Below, piece after piece: positions 44,327 through 56,879 of a stretch of 64,000 nt of DNA. Positions within the stretch are counted from its first letter, which is position 1; each line of letters begins with the position of its first letter. The DNA comes from Arthrinium phaeospermum (Eukaryota > Ascomycota > Sordariomycetes > Amphisphaeriales > Apiosporaceae), in NCBI GenBank assembly GCA_006503535.1, contig QYRS01000006.1, positions 3,100,001 to 3,164,000 on the forward strand. The letters are read 5' to 3'. The position numbers were made by a program, and so were the translations under genes. The notes beneath the pieces were generated by a model. That model did no database searches, had not been told where the DNA came from, and saw only the letters and a program-made list of their open reading frames with translations.

Positions 44327-47003
44327 TCAGGCAGCAGCCGCTGTGGACATCGAAAGGCGGTTCTTCTTGGCTGCCTTGGCTTTAGCAGCCGCGGCTTTCT
44401 TTGCCGCATCGCTCTCCTCCGTCTTCTGAGAGAAGTCCTTCCACTTTCTCCACCCGTCGAAGTCGATGAGGGCTTGCATGCAGCCCCATTCCATGACCTT
44501 TCTTTCCAGCCACACGAAGTTGACAGGCTATAAGTTAGGCAAGTAAGCAACTGTGTCCAGAACACTTTTGGGTTAGAGAAGAGAAAGAAAAAACGTACCT
44601 TGGTCAAGAAATCGTTACAGCCAGCAGCCAAAGCTTCGTGTCTGTCACTCTGCAGCGAACTTGCTGTCAGCGCGACGATGATGACCGGGCTCTTGAACAT
44701 TTCCGTATTGGAAAGCTTATCCTCGTCCGCGGGCTCGGCCTTGACCTCCTCAGGAGCGCTGCTCGCCGAGGACGAAAAGACGCCGATCGAGTTGACCTTT
44801 TCCAGTCGTCTGATCTCGCGGGTGGCCTCCAGACCGTTCATGACGGGTAGCTGAATGTCCATGAGCACCAAATGGAAACCTCCGTCCCTCCATTTGGTGA
44901 CGGCGTCGCGGCCGTTCATGGCCGTCTGCCACCGCACCTTCAGTCTCTTCACGAAAGCCTCGAGCAGCTTCAGATTAATAATGTTATCTTCGACAATCAA
45001 CACGTTGATGGGTGGGACTCCGCCGTTCAGCATACCCGGCGGGAGCGAGGGGTGGTCCACGTTCTTCTTACTCTTCTTGGCGCGAGCCGAAGGACGGGGG
45101 GAGGATATCCGCGGGGGATCAGGAGTTTCCACGCGCTCTGCGATGGGCGGGGTGGGCATGGGTGGCGCGGCCGGAGCTTGATGGGGGTGCGGGTGGTGGT
45201 TGGAGGATTGTTCTGAAGAAGCAGCTGAGTGAGTTCGTGATCTGGCTGGCCTAGAAGAAGAATAATGCGTACCAACGTTCGCCGTACCAGGCGCCGCTGC
45301 ATGTTGTACGTGGCCGTTGGTAGCCGCCGTGGAAATAGGAGAAGCCGTGTGCATCCGTTGCATCTTCGGACGAGGCGCGCCGAGTCTTCTCGAGCTGCCA
45401 GGTGACGGTAGGGGGGTAGCTGTCCATTACCTAAGATTGCCATGGATGGCGGCAGGTGCAGGGTGTGCGCCCCGTTGGTGAGGGCAGTGCCGACCGGCGC
45501 CGGTGCCGTAGCTAAGCCATGGGAGTGGGCAGGTGGAGGGTAGGGCGGGAAGTAATCCGATCCTGATTCGTGGGGCCGGTCTTCAGTGTAGAAACGAGGG
45601 TTGGGTGAGGCCTTCGGTGTGCGCCTGGTGGGGATATCGATCAGGAGGGCATCGTCAACGGTCTGGCCTCCCGGAAAGTAGGCATCGAGTGTTCTTCCCA
45701 TCGGCTCGTCGGGCTGTAGCAGGCGCTGGTTCTGGTCCCGAGGGCAGACCCGGAGAGTCAGGTCGGGGGCATCGAAGTTGCGGCCTAGAGAGTTGGCATA
45801 TTTCCGCAGGATTAGCTCGCGCACATCGTCCACCAAGTCATCCTCGTTTATTGTGATCAAGGTCGGCGAGGCACCAGGCCGCTTGACCCAAATCTTCCTG
45901 GTCACCATGGTTCCGGTTAAGGGCAGCAGCTGGTCCGGATCTTCGGCGTTGTAGCCACTGTCTTGCGCATGTCCCGAGGTGAGCAGCGCCTTGATAAGGG
46001 TCGTCTGTCGGGTCGGAACGATGCTCTGTTGCCTACTAATGCCGGGCCGAGTGAGACCGCCGGGCGATAGGGGCAGTCGAGGGGAATACTGGTTGAGGTA
46101 TGTAGAGAGTGTCGGGGTTTCTACATCAGCATCAGCGCTCAGAGGAAGCTGCACGTTTTGGTCGCGGGCTGTTTCGGCGGCTTGGATGTCGAGAATGGCA
46201 GGGGGAGCGGCACGGGTGGGCGATGCGAGTGCAGGTGACACCAGATCAGGTGCGGGAGGTGCAGGAGACTCAAAGGCTTGGCGAGACGGGAGCGACGGGT
46301 GTTCGGAAGCAGTAATGTCAGTAGTTGCGACGTTGTCCCGGCTGGTGGGCGACGCGGGGTGTTCGTTGATGCTGGGGAGATGGCTGCTGGCAGTGGTGCT
46401 GGGACTGTTAATGGCGGCGGCCGTTGATGGTGGACTGCTAAAATCCTGCCGATCAATGCCCGACTCAGTGGTGTGATTAGAGTTAGGAGTCTTAGGAGTC
46501 CTAGGAGTCGCTAGCGTCTCACCACCTCCTCCGTTGTCCGTAGTATTTGATCCGTCGACGCCGTGTGCCGCCACCATGCCGTCGCTAATCGTCTTCTCTG
46601 CTGCCTCTTCTTCTTCGATCTGGTCTTGGTGGTCGACTTCGTTTCCACGGGGCTTTTCGGCGGGTGGTGCAGCTGTGGAGTCGGCGGACATTGTCGTGGA
46701 TGGCCTGCGCTTGGGGCTGGTCAAAGGGCTGTGGTCGCCATAACCGTTGACGCGCGTAGGGTGTTTTTTGTGATGGTGCTTTCGATCCCGGCGATTCTCC
46801 CTGCTCTCCTCATCGTCGCTGTGTTCGATCACGTCGCCCGAGGCATATCTCGAATGGAGGTCGCGTGTCCGGCTGGAACTCTGGTGTCGCAAACTCTGGC
46901 CGTCGCCGCCGCTGTCTTTGCTCGATGCCACCGAAAGGGCATTACTATTTCGCCTCGAAAACCTAGCTCTGATGCGCGCCTTGAGGTCGACCATTGGTAA
47001 CAT
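44327..47003 (-). CDS. SSK1: Ssk1 response regulator of the HOG stress pathway (frame broken once as given)
   Basis: Receiver protein that passes phosphorelay status to the Ssk2-type MAPKKK in osmotic and oxidative stress. Long first exon from 47003 (a second in-frame ATG at 46994 is equally plausible) to 44599, last exon 44327-44527. The N-terminal half is Ser/Pro/Thr-rich. A conserved block (RKIWVKRPGASPTLITINED ... ELILRKYANSLGRNFDAPDL) follows. The receiver domain starts at INVLIVEDNIINLKLLEAFV; the phospho-acceptor Asp is in LVLMDIQLPVMNG (about residue 714), and the LTA Thr and LTK Lys are present. The last exon starts PVNFVWLERKVMEWGCMQAL and ends in an Ala/Lys-rich tail. At a run of six C (coding strand; 45411-45416) the frame slips by one. 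A seventh C restores one continuous 868-residue protein. Confidence 0.9.
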
Positions 47004-48514
47004 CGAGTGAGATGCATGCGAAGCTACATGGGATTATCCCACGGCACGGGCTGTGGTTGCGAATGTAAATTAGAATATAAAATAAAATCGACAAATTGAA
47101 CAAGCTTGGTTGCGTGCGATGCAACGCCAGCAGTGGAACAAAATATGTCTCGAGCCACGGGTAAGTTGCTACTGCGAATACATCAGATCAGATGGTTCTG
47201 GGGGGTCTCGGCCTGAACTCTGGTTGTCGGTCGTTTACGGGACAGGGTAGCAATGGAGGAAGCAGTCAGTCAACATTCATTTACATCCTTCCTAACATGA
47301 GATTACATATCGTTGCAAAGGGAGCTACGATGAAGATCAAAAAGAAGCCCGAGGGCTGTCTGCTCCGGTTAAGATGATTCGGAAGAGCCAATTGTTTAAT
47401 TGCATTGGCTCGCCCAGTGCCGGCGGGCATGCTCGCTGCAAGGATGCGGATAGATACCATGCCCGCCGCGTTGTACAGCTGGCGGGCTTTGCTTGGGCAC
47501 CATCACTGGCACCATACTGGCATAACTGAACAATAATAACAACAAGACATGGGACATACGCTGATATTCGCACAGGCTACAGCGCGTCTCCCAGCGCCGA
47601 GCTCGTGCTTTTCTACGTCGCCCCACGCGGCCACGACCACCTTACCCTTGCGACCCGTCGTCCGATGCGAGGTTTTTTTTTTTTACTTTTATATAAGTAT
47701 ACAGGACGAGTTGGACAACTCAGAGCTGGCGTTTCTTTTTTGTTCCAAGACCGCGGGCGGATGTCCAGTCATCTCTTCTCAGCCCTCTCTCGTGAATTAT
47801 CACCATGGCTCACCGCGGCGACAGCGAGGCGTCGTCGTCAACTTATTGTCGCTTTGGTCGGTTCAGGCAAAGTCGGAAAGTCGATGGTCTTTGAGGCTAG
47901 CAGCAGACCCCTGCAACATTGGTTGTCAAAATCTCTAGCCTGCTCCACCAGCCCACCTCCCATGCTTGCCCGACTGTCGAGGAGACTTCGATCTGTCACA
48001 GGTCTTCCGATCACTGTGAAGGAACCAATTCCTCCTAGGCGACGCAAGCAATGGAATTGTGCCGCCGGGCCCGGAGCCAGCAATTGCACATTTATTGGTA
48101 CGCACGCGATCCGATCTGTACAGAGATAGGAAATTCCGACAAGTGTCCCCAACAGACAGCCCTACGAGATCCCGACAGTTTAGACCATGCTGTCTGATGA
48201 AGTCCATAGAAAATACCATTTTGATACCTTGATACCTCCGTGACTTTAGTTCAGGAAACTCCCGTTGCGTAGCGCGCATAGCGGGCCGCTGCTCATCACT
48301 TTTGAATCAGATACGTACTCTGAGACTTTCTTAAAAACGTTTATCCGAGGGTGGGCCTTCCAGAACAATTTTCCATTACGACTGGCCACTCTCCGATTAG
48401 GATTTTTGATACAAAACTCGGTCATTCCCTCGCCAGACCAACTTGAAGAATTCTTTTTTGTCTCTTGGGCCCGGATCGGTTGGCAGTTGATCTGGTTTCT
48501 ACTCAGGCACTGTC
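47004..48514. promoter_or_regulatory. Divergent SSK1/mS45 promoter region
   Basis: About 1.5 kb between start codons. It includes a T-run near 47,670-47,690 and mixed-frame short ORFs without domains. Confidence 0.5.
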
Positions 48515-49712
48515 ATGCCGCCGAGGATTCCCACCAAGCCGAGTGCCTCTTCGGCCTCGGCTCTGGTGCGCAGCAGCTTCGCATCACCATGCACATCGCA
48601 ATGTCTGCCCAGCTGTAGAGCTGGATTCTCTACAACTCCGAGCCTCGAGCGCAGCACCAACCTGCGTCGTGCTTTCCTGCACTGGACGAGGACCGTTGGC
48701 GCAAATTTCCGTCAGCCCAAACCCGAAGGTGGCTCCAACTATATCGGACCTGCAGGATCTGCCTCAAACAAGCCTTTTCCCTTGAACCCTCAGTTCCGAA
48801 GCGAGCGTGTACTAGACGAACAAGCGCGGGAGTTGATCTGGGAGAAGGTCATGAGGCAGGGTGAGACTCTCAAGGCTGTCTCGGCTGAGCTCGGCGTCGA
48901 CTTGACCAGAGTGGCCGCCGTTGTACGGTTAAAGGAGGTGGAGAAGGATTGGATATCAAAGGTTTGTCTCTCTCCCACCCACATGCCCTTCCTACACGGC
49001 CTTACTTCCATGATGATATCCAACAAAAATTCGATTAGTCTTGAAGACATACATCCATGGTTACAATCTGTTGCGAGCCTCTCTGATCTCAACTTATGGC
49101 CTTCCATATGTTCATAAATTGCACTACGTTCTCTTTGGCCTCTTGCTAACGCAGAACTATCTTGATTAGGGGAAAAAGTTAGCAACTCCTTACTCCAAGG
49201 CCGTTTTGGGTATGCTACCTACCAAGTCCTTCAGACCTGGGGTGCAGAATCAACCTCTTGAGCCCATTAACGAAATCCATATCCACACCGCCACTCAGAA
49301 ACAACTCTTCTGGCCCACGGCCGAGTCGAGGCAGTTCACCCGAGAGGATGCTGCCACGGCTTTCCACGCGAAGATGCTTTCAGCCGATAAGCGAGTACCC
49401 CACCCGGAGTTGATTCGGATGGAGAAGGACCTGCTCCATGGCATGTCCCCTGACGAGGCTAGGGCTCGCTTCATCAGTGCTGCGGAGCAGTCCGAGCGAA
49501 AGGCTGCTGAAAAGCAAGTCAGGAAGGCCATGGCCGAGGAGCAAGCTACTACGAAAGTCAACACGCAGCGTTTCGAGTTCCGATTCAAGGAGGTCGACTC
49601 CGAGTTGGTTGGCAAGGACGGCCGAGCTCCGAATGTGGTTGGCTGGAAGTACGGTATGCCGCATTACGACCGGAAGAAGGGTCTCGTCAAGATCCCCACC
49701 AGCGTTCCTTGA
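48515..49712 (+). CDS. Mitochondrial small-subunit ribosomal protein mS45 (Mrps35/Bot1 family)
   Basis: Two exons (48515-48961, 49170-49712) join in phase 0 to 329 residues. The N-terminus is a Ser/Arg-rich mitochondrial presequence (about 1-45, ending near GFSTTPSLERS). The conserved region NFRQPKPEGGSNYIGPAG is followed by ELIWEKVMRQGETLKAVSAE and WPTAESRQFTREDAA. The C-terminal half has charged helices and ends near WKYGMPHYDRKKGLVKIPTS. This matches the fungal Bot1p/eukaryotic mitochondrial regulator family, which in yeast is Mrps35 (mS45). Start chosen as the first ATG of the presequence frame. Confidence 0.82.
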
Positions 49713-49971
49713 AGAAACCAGGTGTCAATCACCATTTGTTGTACCATATAGCGCAAGCCTGTACGAGCTGTATATTGGAGTTTTGGGATGTAGATACCAA
49801 GCGCGGGCGTGCTCAGTGGCATGAAAGGCGTTGCTGCATGCCATTGCGTCTATCATCTAAAGGAGGACATGCAGTCTATACTCCTCGCTTTGTACAAATA
49901 CCAAGTCTAGCCGCATCTATGGATGTGGCGGCAAACTCAAGAAGTAAAAATAAACAATACCCAAACTTCAA

Positions 49972-51049
49972 TCAAGAACTGTGGGCAGCCTCGTCCACGA
50001 TCAAGTTCTTTTTCAGCTGGGTGATGCCCTCTGGTGTGATGATGCCCACATCGACAACACATTTCTCCACTGAGCCGTAGTTTTCCCGAATCCAATTCAG
50101 GTGAACCTGCATGTTCCGTGGGCTATTTGCGCGAGTCAGTAAACCAAGATGCGGCTGAAGCAAATCTGTCGAAAGGCGGGGTGGTAAACTCACTTGGCAC
50201 TAATCATGCGCCAAGCGCCAGCACGGTCGTTCGCCAGGGCCGGGTCTCTCATCAGGAAGTCCAGGAGCTCCTGGTGCCGCGACTGGAGGCCGGTGTCGGT
50301 GAGGTGGTACTCGGCCACGACGGCCGCGTCGTCGACGCCGCAGAGGGAGAGGATGAGGGCGCAGAGGACGCCGGTCCGGTCCTTGCCCGCGGTGCAGTGC
50401 AGCAGGATCGGCGCCGGGTCGGCCGTGGAGGTGAGGTGGGTCAGGATCTTCTCGTAGGGCTTGTCGTTGCTGCTGGCGGCGAGGAGGATGTTTTTGTAGG
50501 CTTCCAGGAAGCCTCGCTTTGGGGCGGTTATTGTCAGTCAGTCGGGGTACGTTGGGGAGGCTGGGGGAGACCACCCAAGATCGACGACACCTACATCGGA
50601 TTCGTCGCTGTACTGCTTGAAGCGCAGGGCCAGCGCCGCGGGCGAGAAATCTTGGTCTCGCCATACGGGGGCGAAGACCCTCTCGGCGCCGTCCCACTCC
50701 TTCACCTGCCGCTGGCCGCCTTCTGCATCCTTCTATATCGTTGACGGGGGGTCAGTATATAGGACGGCGTATACCTACATACCCACGCGCTACCTCGAAC
50801 TCGACTCACCTTGATCTCGTCCAGGGACCGCAGGTCGTACACCTTCTTGATGCCGAGGTCCCGAAGTTGCTGGACCCCTTCATCGGTTACTTTCGAAGGT
50901 TCTGAAGACCTAAAGATCACGCCGCGCCGGACGGTTTTCCCGGGCTGCGACGGGATGGGATGTGGCACACCGCCCAGGTCCCGGAAGTTCGGAAGGCCGG
51001 GCACGTTGATGAAGGGCAGCGGCAGTTCCTCTTGGGTTGTTGCCGCCAT
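49972..51049 (-). CDS. Tyrosine-protein phosphatase family protein (Y_phosphatase3 type)
   Basis: Four exons (50810-51049, 50595-50732, 50194-50516, 49972-50122) join in phase to 283 residues. The N-terminus has the family signature INVPGLPNFRDLGGV and VRRGVIFRSSEPSKVTDEGV. The catalytic P-loop is LLHCTAGKDRTGVL (C-x5-R, about residues 165-174), with Lys and Asp in the loop as in lipid- or broad-specificity members. RDLGIKKVYDLRSLDEI precedes it. Substrate unknown; fungal members are mostly uncharacterised. The C-terminal helix region (NSPRNMQVHLNWIRENYGSV) is complete. It is convergent with the mS45 gene about 260 bp away. Confidence 0.88.
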
Positions 51050-53029
51050 TGTGACTGCTACAACAGGTGGCAGGCAAGGAAGAATGTGGGTAACAAGTCA
51101 AGAGTAGGCGGGTGGTGAGGAATTAGAGAGACTCCTTGAATTCGCCGAGATCGAAACATTCAAGAGCTATACTTGGGTAAGCGTACATAAGCTAGGCTAC
51201 CTAAGTGGCTTTGTTTAAACAGAACAGCACGGAACGGGGTTATGGGCGACATCGGGTTCTGGCCCGAATCGGCCGTTGGTTTTATGTTGGAGAGTTAGGC
51301 ACTCTGCATGGGTCAATTGCGGCACAGCAGCTGTTCTCATTGAATAACTCATCATCGCTAAGAGAGAGAATGACTGGATGATTGGAAGACACGTGCCTGC
51401 GTTCATCAGTAGGCGTACATGTGGTGGGACCAATTGCCTGCAGCATCGAAAAGCTCTGGTCAATGGCAAAGACTTGAAAAAGAGGTACCTGCGGCGTACG
51501 GAGTAGGTGATGTAACATTGATCAATTACACGACTGCGAGGCTTCGCAGGCACGGGTCATACCATATATGATGTGATATCCTTTTCCTGTATTTGACAGT
51601 AGCACGTCAATGTAAAGAGTAACTGAATTATGGGAGAAATCCTGGGTCTATTTTGAGGGCATGGTATTCGCTCTTGGCATTGGATGATTGATCATCAGTC
51701 TCCACAATATCTCACCTTACATACATTAGCCCCTCTGCTGCCGCAGCCCGATTCTTGAACGCAACATGCGCAATGCGTTTTGTGGTCAAGCCTACCGTTC
51801 CCTCGAGACAGACCAATTGGTCTCAATGTGAGATGTATCGTTTCCTTTCTTGCCCTGCATGCATGGTGTCACTCAATTCGTTTTGGCATAGCCTTGCGGG
51901 TGAGACTCAAGGCCAAATCCAGCGAGAGATTGCTGACAACCTGCTTCGTAGCGTCCTCTCTATCAAGTCCGTGTCTCGGGTTCCAAACCCGCCTTCCTAC
52001 CTCGACATGAGCATTGTTTTTCTACTTCTTGATTTCCGCCCATGATCCATGGCGCAGCCCGTCTGCACGATGAACTTCCTTTTCCGCCAATGACGTCCTC
52101 TTCACTTCCTCACCGACACTGCTTATGCTGCCCTACGGAAGTGGGGTCTGGACGCCTCGTCGCCAGCATAACATACCGTCAGGCTTGCAATATGCCCCCG
52201 GGCAAACACGAGACTTCCCAAGTTCGCCCACTCCTCAGCCAGTGGCTTGGATAAGGGGAAATCCAAGGCTCCCTGCTGAAGGGTTCTGGCCTCAAACAGC
52301 CTTGGGCCTCGACGAGGTAGCAGAGAGGCAGGCGGTCAAGCCATGGTTCGCGCCCCAGCTGCCTACCAGGCCGTTGGCAGGACCTTGCGAGATTATCGCC
52401 TTCCCGCCCCCAGGCTCAGTCGCCCAGCAAGCCGTTGCAGCTCGAAGCCAGCCTCGAAGCGTCTTCTTTGACACTCGCAAGCCTGACTTGGGGGCGTATG
52501 TGTGCCCCACAGCCTCATGCGGCTCCTAGTATTTGCACCTTATATCGTCTCCCGTCTGCAGGCTTACATCCACAATGCAAGTGCGTTGTCTCAATTTCCC
52601 TGCAGAGTACCACTGCATATACATATGTACTATGAATGGGGGTAAGGCAGACACTTCAGGCATGGTTTTCAGGCAAATAGGTGCGTTTGGGTTCGGACTT
52701 GGTTGATTGTAGCGTGTTGGGTGAATATCAGCTGAGGATATATAAACGGGGGCAAGTAGCCTGACTTGCTCTAGAGAGACGAGAGAGAAAAAATCGATGT
52801 CGAAATTATACTACCAAACGATGACCCAGAAATTCCTTAAACTCCGCCCCCTTCTAGTCTTCCATTGCCTTCAGCAACTCGTACCTTGGCGACAAAGATA
52901 CTGTCTTTGCACAACCTCTCTGCGGTCAGCTGGCATGTGCCTGCCTATACACCGTTGATGTGGGGTAGATTGCGTTGTGTAGGTGACATCCATCTCTCCT
53001 TGAGTTGTGTCCCGTATTAGTAAGATTTA
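51050..53029. other. Intergenic, about 2 kb
   Basis: 5' flank of the phosphatase gene and 3' flank of the small CxxC gene. Contains an exact TACGGAGTA motif at 51497-51505. Open frames (up to 134 codons at 52125-52529) show no recognised domain. Confidence 0.45.
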
Positions 53030-53344
53030 CTACTTGCAAGGTTGTGGGCCAGCCCAGTACTTACACTTCTTCTTCTTCGCGACCCAGGTATCGACTCTGC
53101 TAGGCCGACGGATGAAACAGTCGGGGCAGGCGGTGTCATATAGGAAAGAGTTGTTTGAGGCGCCGCATTCAGGCTAGAGCTGGTCAGCAAGACGACATCA
53201 AAGCTGCTTCTCGAAACATACGCAGACCCATCGGACGTTGTCGTCACGACTGTTCGATGGTGCTTTCTTCCCCTTGGATGATTTGCGGTCAACATAGAAA
53301 TCCTCGCCGCCTCTGCCATCATGCTGCTTGCTACCGCTGGGCAT
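53030..53344 (-). CDS. Small zinc-ribbon-like hypothetical protein
   Basis: Exon 1 (53222-53344) encodes 41 residues rich in Lys, Ser and Gly ending DDNVRWVC. Exon 2 starts at 53173 with PECGASNNSFLYDTACPDCF, so the splice joins C-PEC to form CPEC...CPDC, a two-knuckle zinc-ribbon pattern. RRPSRVDTWVAKKKK follows. Reading through, the frame stops at 53030 (about 91 residues). Alternatively a GTAAGT donor at 53064 and a downstream acceptor would create an immediate stop, giving about 77 residues. Small proteins of this kind are widespread in Pezizomycotina without assigned function. The perfect joining of the CxxC motif across the intron supports a real gene. Confidence 0.65.
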
Positions 53345-56300
53345 TGTGAGGGTAGTTGCTAAGGGGCTCGGTTTCGTGTGATTTGTGTCGAAGATCTTGG
53401 ATGCGATCGAGTTTGGCTGGGGTCTTTGAATGGGATATTGAAGGATGACTGGTGAGTGTTATTTGTCTGTCTTCATGATCCTGTTCTGAACGTTTGTTTT
53501 ATACCCTCAATCTTATATTCCCATGATCCCACGCCCGGGCCCAACTCTCTCAGGAGTCACCGAGAAAGAGAGGCTATACCGAGTGGAAATAATGCCCATG
53601 GTGGCTCGGGGAGTCGCGTGCTTCGGGATGAGGCGAATGATAGCGCGGGATGACATCGAGGCCTGTTCATTGAGGGCTCATTCTCGAAATTCAGGACGGA
53701 CGCCTCGATACACGGACCTGCCGCAGACCAATGGGGTTTTCTTGAGGTACAATTTCCAGTTCTCTCGACGGGTAAGAATGCTTAAACAGGTAGGTGACAG
53801 CCAGCTTCACGTGAAAATGCGCAGTATTTCAGGGAGTCCTGGATTCCCATTCGACCGTAAGCCAGCGAATAGCGATGAGCCCAGATCGACTTTTCGGTAT
53901 AGTCTGAGCCATGGGCCTGAAACCGCAACGGATTCGATAGTACCATTGAGTCACAGAGCAGGGGATGGAGATTTTCCAGATTCGTATGACAGACTACCCC
54001 TAGACCACGGTTTAAGTTAGGAGGAAACACATACGTTGTGTTGTGGCTGTAAGATCGGTTTTGCCTCTCTTTCTGGGTGTTAGACAGCCCTGGGTCAGCA
54101 CAGAGGAGAACCTCTGACCGATCCCAAAAAGCCTAGCATGGCTGAGATGTCCCTCGGGCTCGCCTCGCCTCAGATAGTTTCGCCTGCCGCAGTAAAGCTG
54201 AACATGTCCCTGGGCACAGTACCGTCTTGTGACTCAAGCTTCCCGCCGCTGGCTAACTCGAGGGCGGATTCAAAAGCCGGATTAAAGGGGCCTCGTAGAG
54301 TTGAGGGCGACGCGGTGTGGCTTCCAGGGTAGTTTCGCCTTCCCATTATCAGCCTTGCTGCCTTCGTACAGAACGGGTGACCGAGCAGTACCGAGGAAGG
54401 CTGCCATCATCACATATGCGAAAGGCTTGGCCGAGTCATGTCTCCTTCCTAGTCTGGTAGCGAGGCCAGGAAGGAGTAAGATAGCTTCGACCCTTGGAAT
54501 GACTCCCGTCTTGCTTTTTGGAAACGCCTGCCGTGCCGTAGGCGTCCCCTTAAACAGGACGTGACAGTCACTTCTGGTGTGCCTTTCCATAATGCCCATC
54601 CAGCAAGCTCCCTTTCCGGCGCGGGACATCGTTGTCGCGAGTTGGCCAAGCCAGCCTCGCTGGTTGGATGGACCCAGATGTCCGACCACCTGCCTGCCAT
54701 CTGCTCTCCTTGCTGCCAGCCATGACAACGGCCGACCATACCCACATCTGGTTTGCCAGGCGCTGGGCGTGGATGTGTTCGGCTTCATTGTTATTCCTTG
54801 TGTGGCTTCATGTCGACGATGTTGTTGTTGATATGTCTCCGCAGGTCTGCTATAATTGGACAGGATATCAGGCCATCAGGCTTGGGCCTCAACTAACATA
54901 TGCCTGAGACTTCAGGCAACAGAAGTCTTCTTCTGAGCCCATACTGTAAGACCGTCTCATACCTGTTGTATCACTTCGAAGACGCAGGAACATCAGAGTG
55001 GGGTGGATATTCTGGCGTTCTTATAAGATTCCTCTTAGGCCGCGATGCGGCTGAAAGTTCGTCGTCATGCATGTCTTGTTAGTGCACGGTACCGGAATGC
55101 GGCTCTTTTATCGAACTGCTCTATGCACCCCAGCCTGATTTTCGGTTCATGCCACCAGCTGCCTAGGAGGAAGCCGTTGGCGCCGCAGAAGTGCAGCCCC
55201 CCCTTCGCCTAATTGGTGTTGTGATGCATCCATCAGGGAAAACCCACGAATCAGCTTCAAAGGTTTTCATCCGTTACGAAAGCGTCTTATGCCGCGCAGA
55301 ACGCCATCTCTAACACGACGAGAGCTTCTGAAAAAGAAGGTCGGGTCGTATGTCCCTAGGACTATGGGCGTCGGTCACGACGTCAATTTGTCAGCCGGAT
55401 TGCGTACACCACTTCGTCCTTGGCTACACCTAAGGTGAGCAGCTGAACATCCAAGCCCGCCGTGAGATGTCGCTTACATGGCATTGAGCGTGGTCGTATG
55501 GGAAAGCCGGGTGGACCTACCCCAGAACGTCGGTAGACATGTCGGTCAAGTGATGGTTTTTGTGATGACTGGGAGGTGGGATATCCCGGCGGCTCTTCGA
55601 TGGAGATAACTCCTCTAGTAGTTCGAAATGCGCCCAAAGGCCTCAGTAAGTGTATAAACGAAGATCAATGCAGTCACAACTATTTGATTTGAGAATCCTA
55701 TGGATCAAGCAACATGGGGGAAAGTCATGATGGTAGGCTTGCCCGATGAAGCTTTAGGGAAAGAAGCACCGAGATGAAAACAGTCATAGCAGGCCGGTAA
55801 CCCCTGAGCTCCAAACCGCAGCAGGGTATCAATGTGGAGGGGTCGGGCTGTCATAGTAAGGCTCCTCGCCGGACTTCACCAGATCTGTATATTGCTTACT
55901 ACATCTGCAAGCCCATATGCAATAATAGCAGCAAGTATCACTCATCCCGCGGATGAATGTGTACTTATCAAGATGCCCCTGCTTGTCGATGACTATGTTG
56001 ACATGCTCTCTGTGGCGAGCCCGTTTATCGTTGAAGGGCTTATGGGCTTATGTCCAAAAGTCATTGTATCCCAGCACAAAGTTATCTCCTAACCGACGTG
56101 TTGCTGTCGTCCCCTGACTTCGCCTACAGAACACCGTTATGGCATGGTCACTGCCACCAGATGTGTTCCAGCCCTTGGGCAACAGATATCTCGTGCCCAC
56201 CTAGGGGTCAGGAGACATCAAGACCGTGGAAGCAGCTTGTATGGGTTAGAACCAACGAAAACAGAAAACGTTTCCATACATGGGGACGAATCCAGGGGTA

Positions 56301-56879
56301 CCCTGGTGAAGGAACTAGAATTGGACAGACTGCTAGGCATATTATTCCAGCCTGCCTCTGACAACTTGACACGAAGGCAAGGCGAGTGTGGGCCGTGGCT
56401 TTTGCCCGATTGATCTTCCAACACTCTCAAGATATGACCTTTTCGAATGGCACCTTATAACAGGCAATGCTTTAGGTATTGTGTGCAAAAACAAACAGCC
56501 CCTGGGACAGAATGAGCTCGTTTGCTGTGAATTGTGCCCAGCGCATAATAAATTTGGAGGCCTTGAGAGAATCTTAGGGGGGCACAAGTGGCCACGGCTT
56601 TGTTGCGACTCAAACTACAAAGACTGTTATGTAATTCAGACAGACGTTGCCATGCCATTCTTTATTGAACGAAGTCTTGTGGTAGTGTGTTTAACCTTGG
56701 TCACCAAATAAGGAATCCTTGTGTCTGGTTTCTATCCGCTAATACTTAAAACTGGACGATACCTCGTTGCTTTAAGAGCCCCCTGAAGGCCAAGAAACCT
56801 ACTGAATAAGACATCCTTAGCAACTCAGAGCTGCACGAAACAATCCCATCGATAAAAGTCAACGTCAATTTCTAGAAAC
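53345..56879. other. Gene-poor region, 3.5 kb
   Basis: No supported coding gene. Longest frames (168 codons at 54282-54788 minus, 165 codons at 53523-54020 plus) overlap competing frames and carry no recognised domain. No terminal repeats or RNA genes identified by eye. Confidence 0.45.

Noticed and set aside
45377..45440. A very short intron starting GTAATG in SSK1 to explain the frame change
   Set aside because: It would be only about 45 bp, lacks a branch site, and would delete LPSPGSSRRLGAPRP, which reads as coding sequence; a one-base indel is simpler.
54282..54788. 168-codon minus-strand frame as a gene
   Set aside because: No recognisable domain, overlaps an equally open plus frame, and lacks the codon bias of real genes here.
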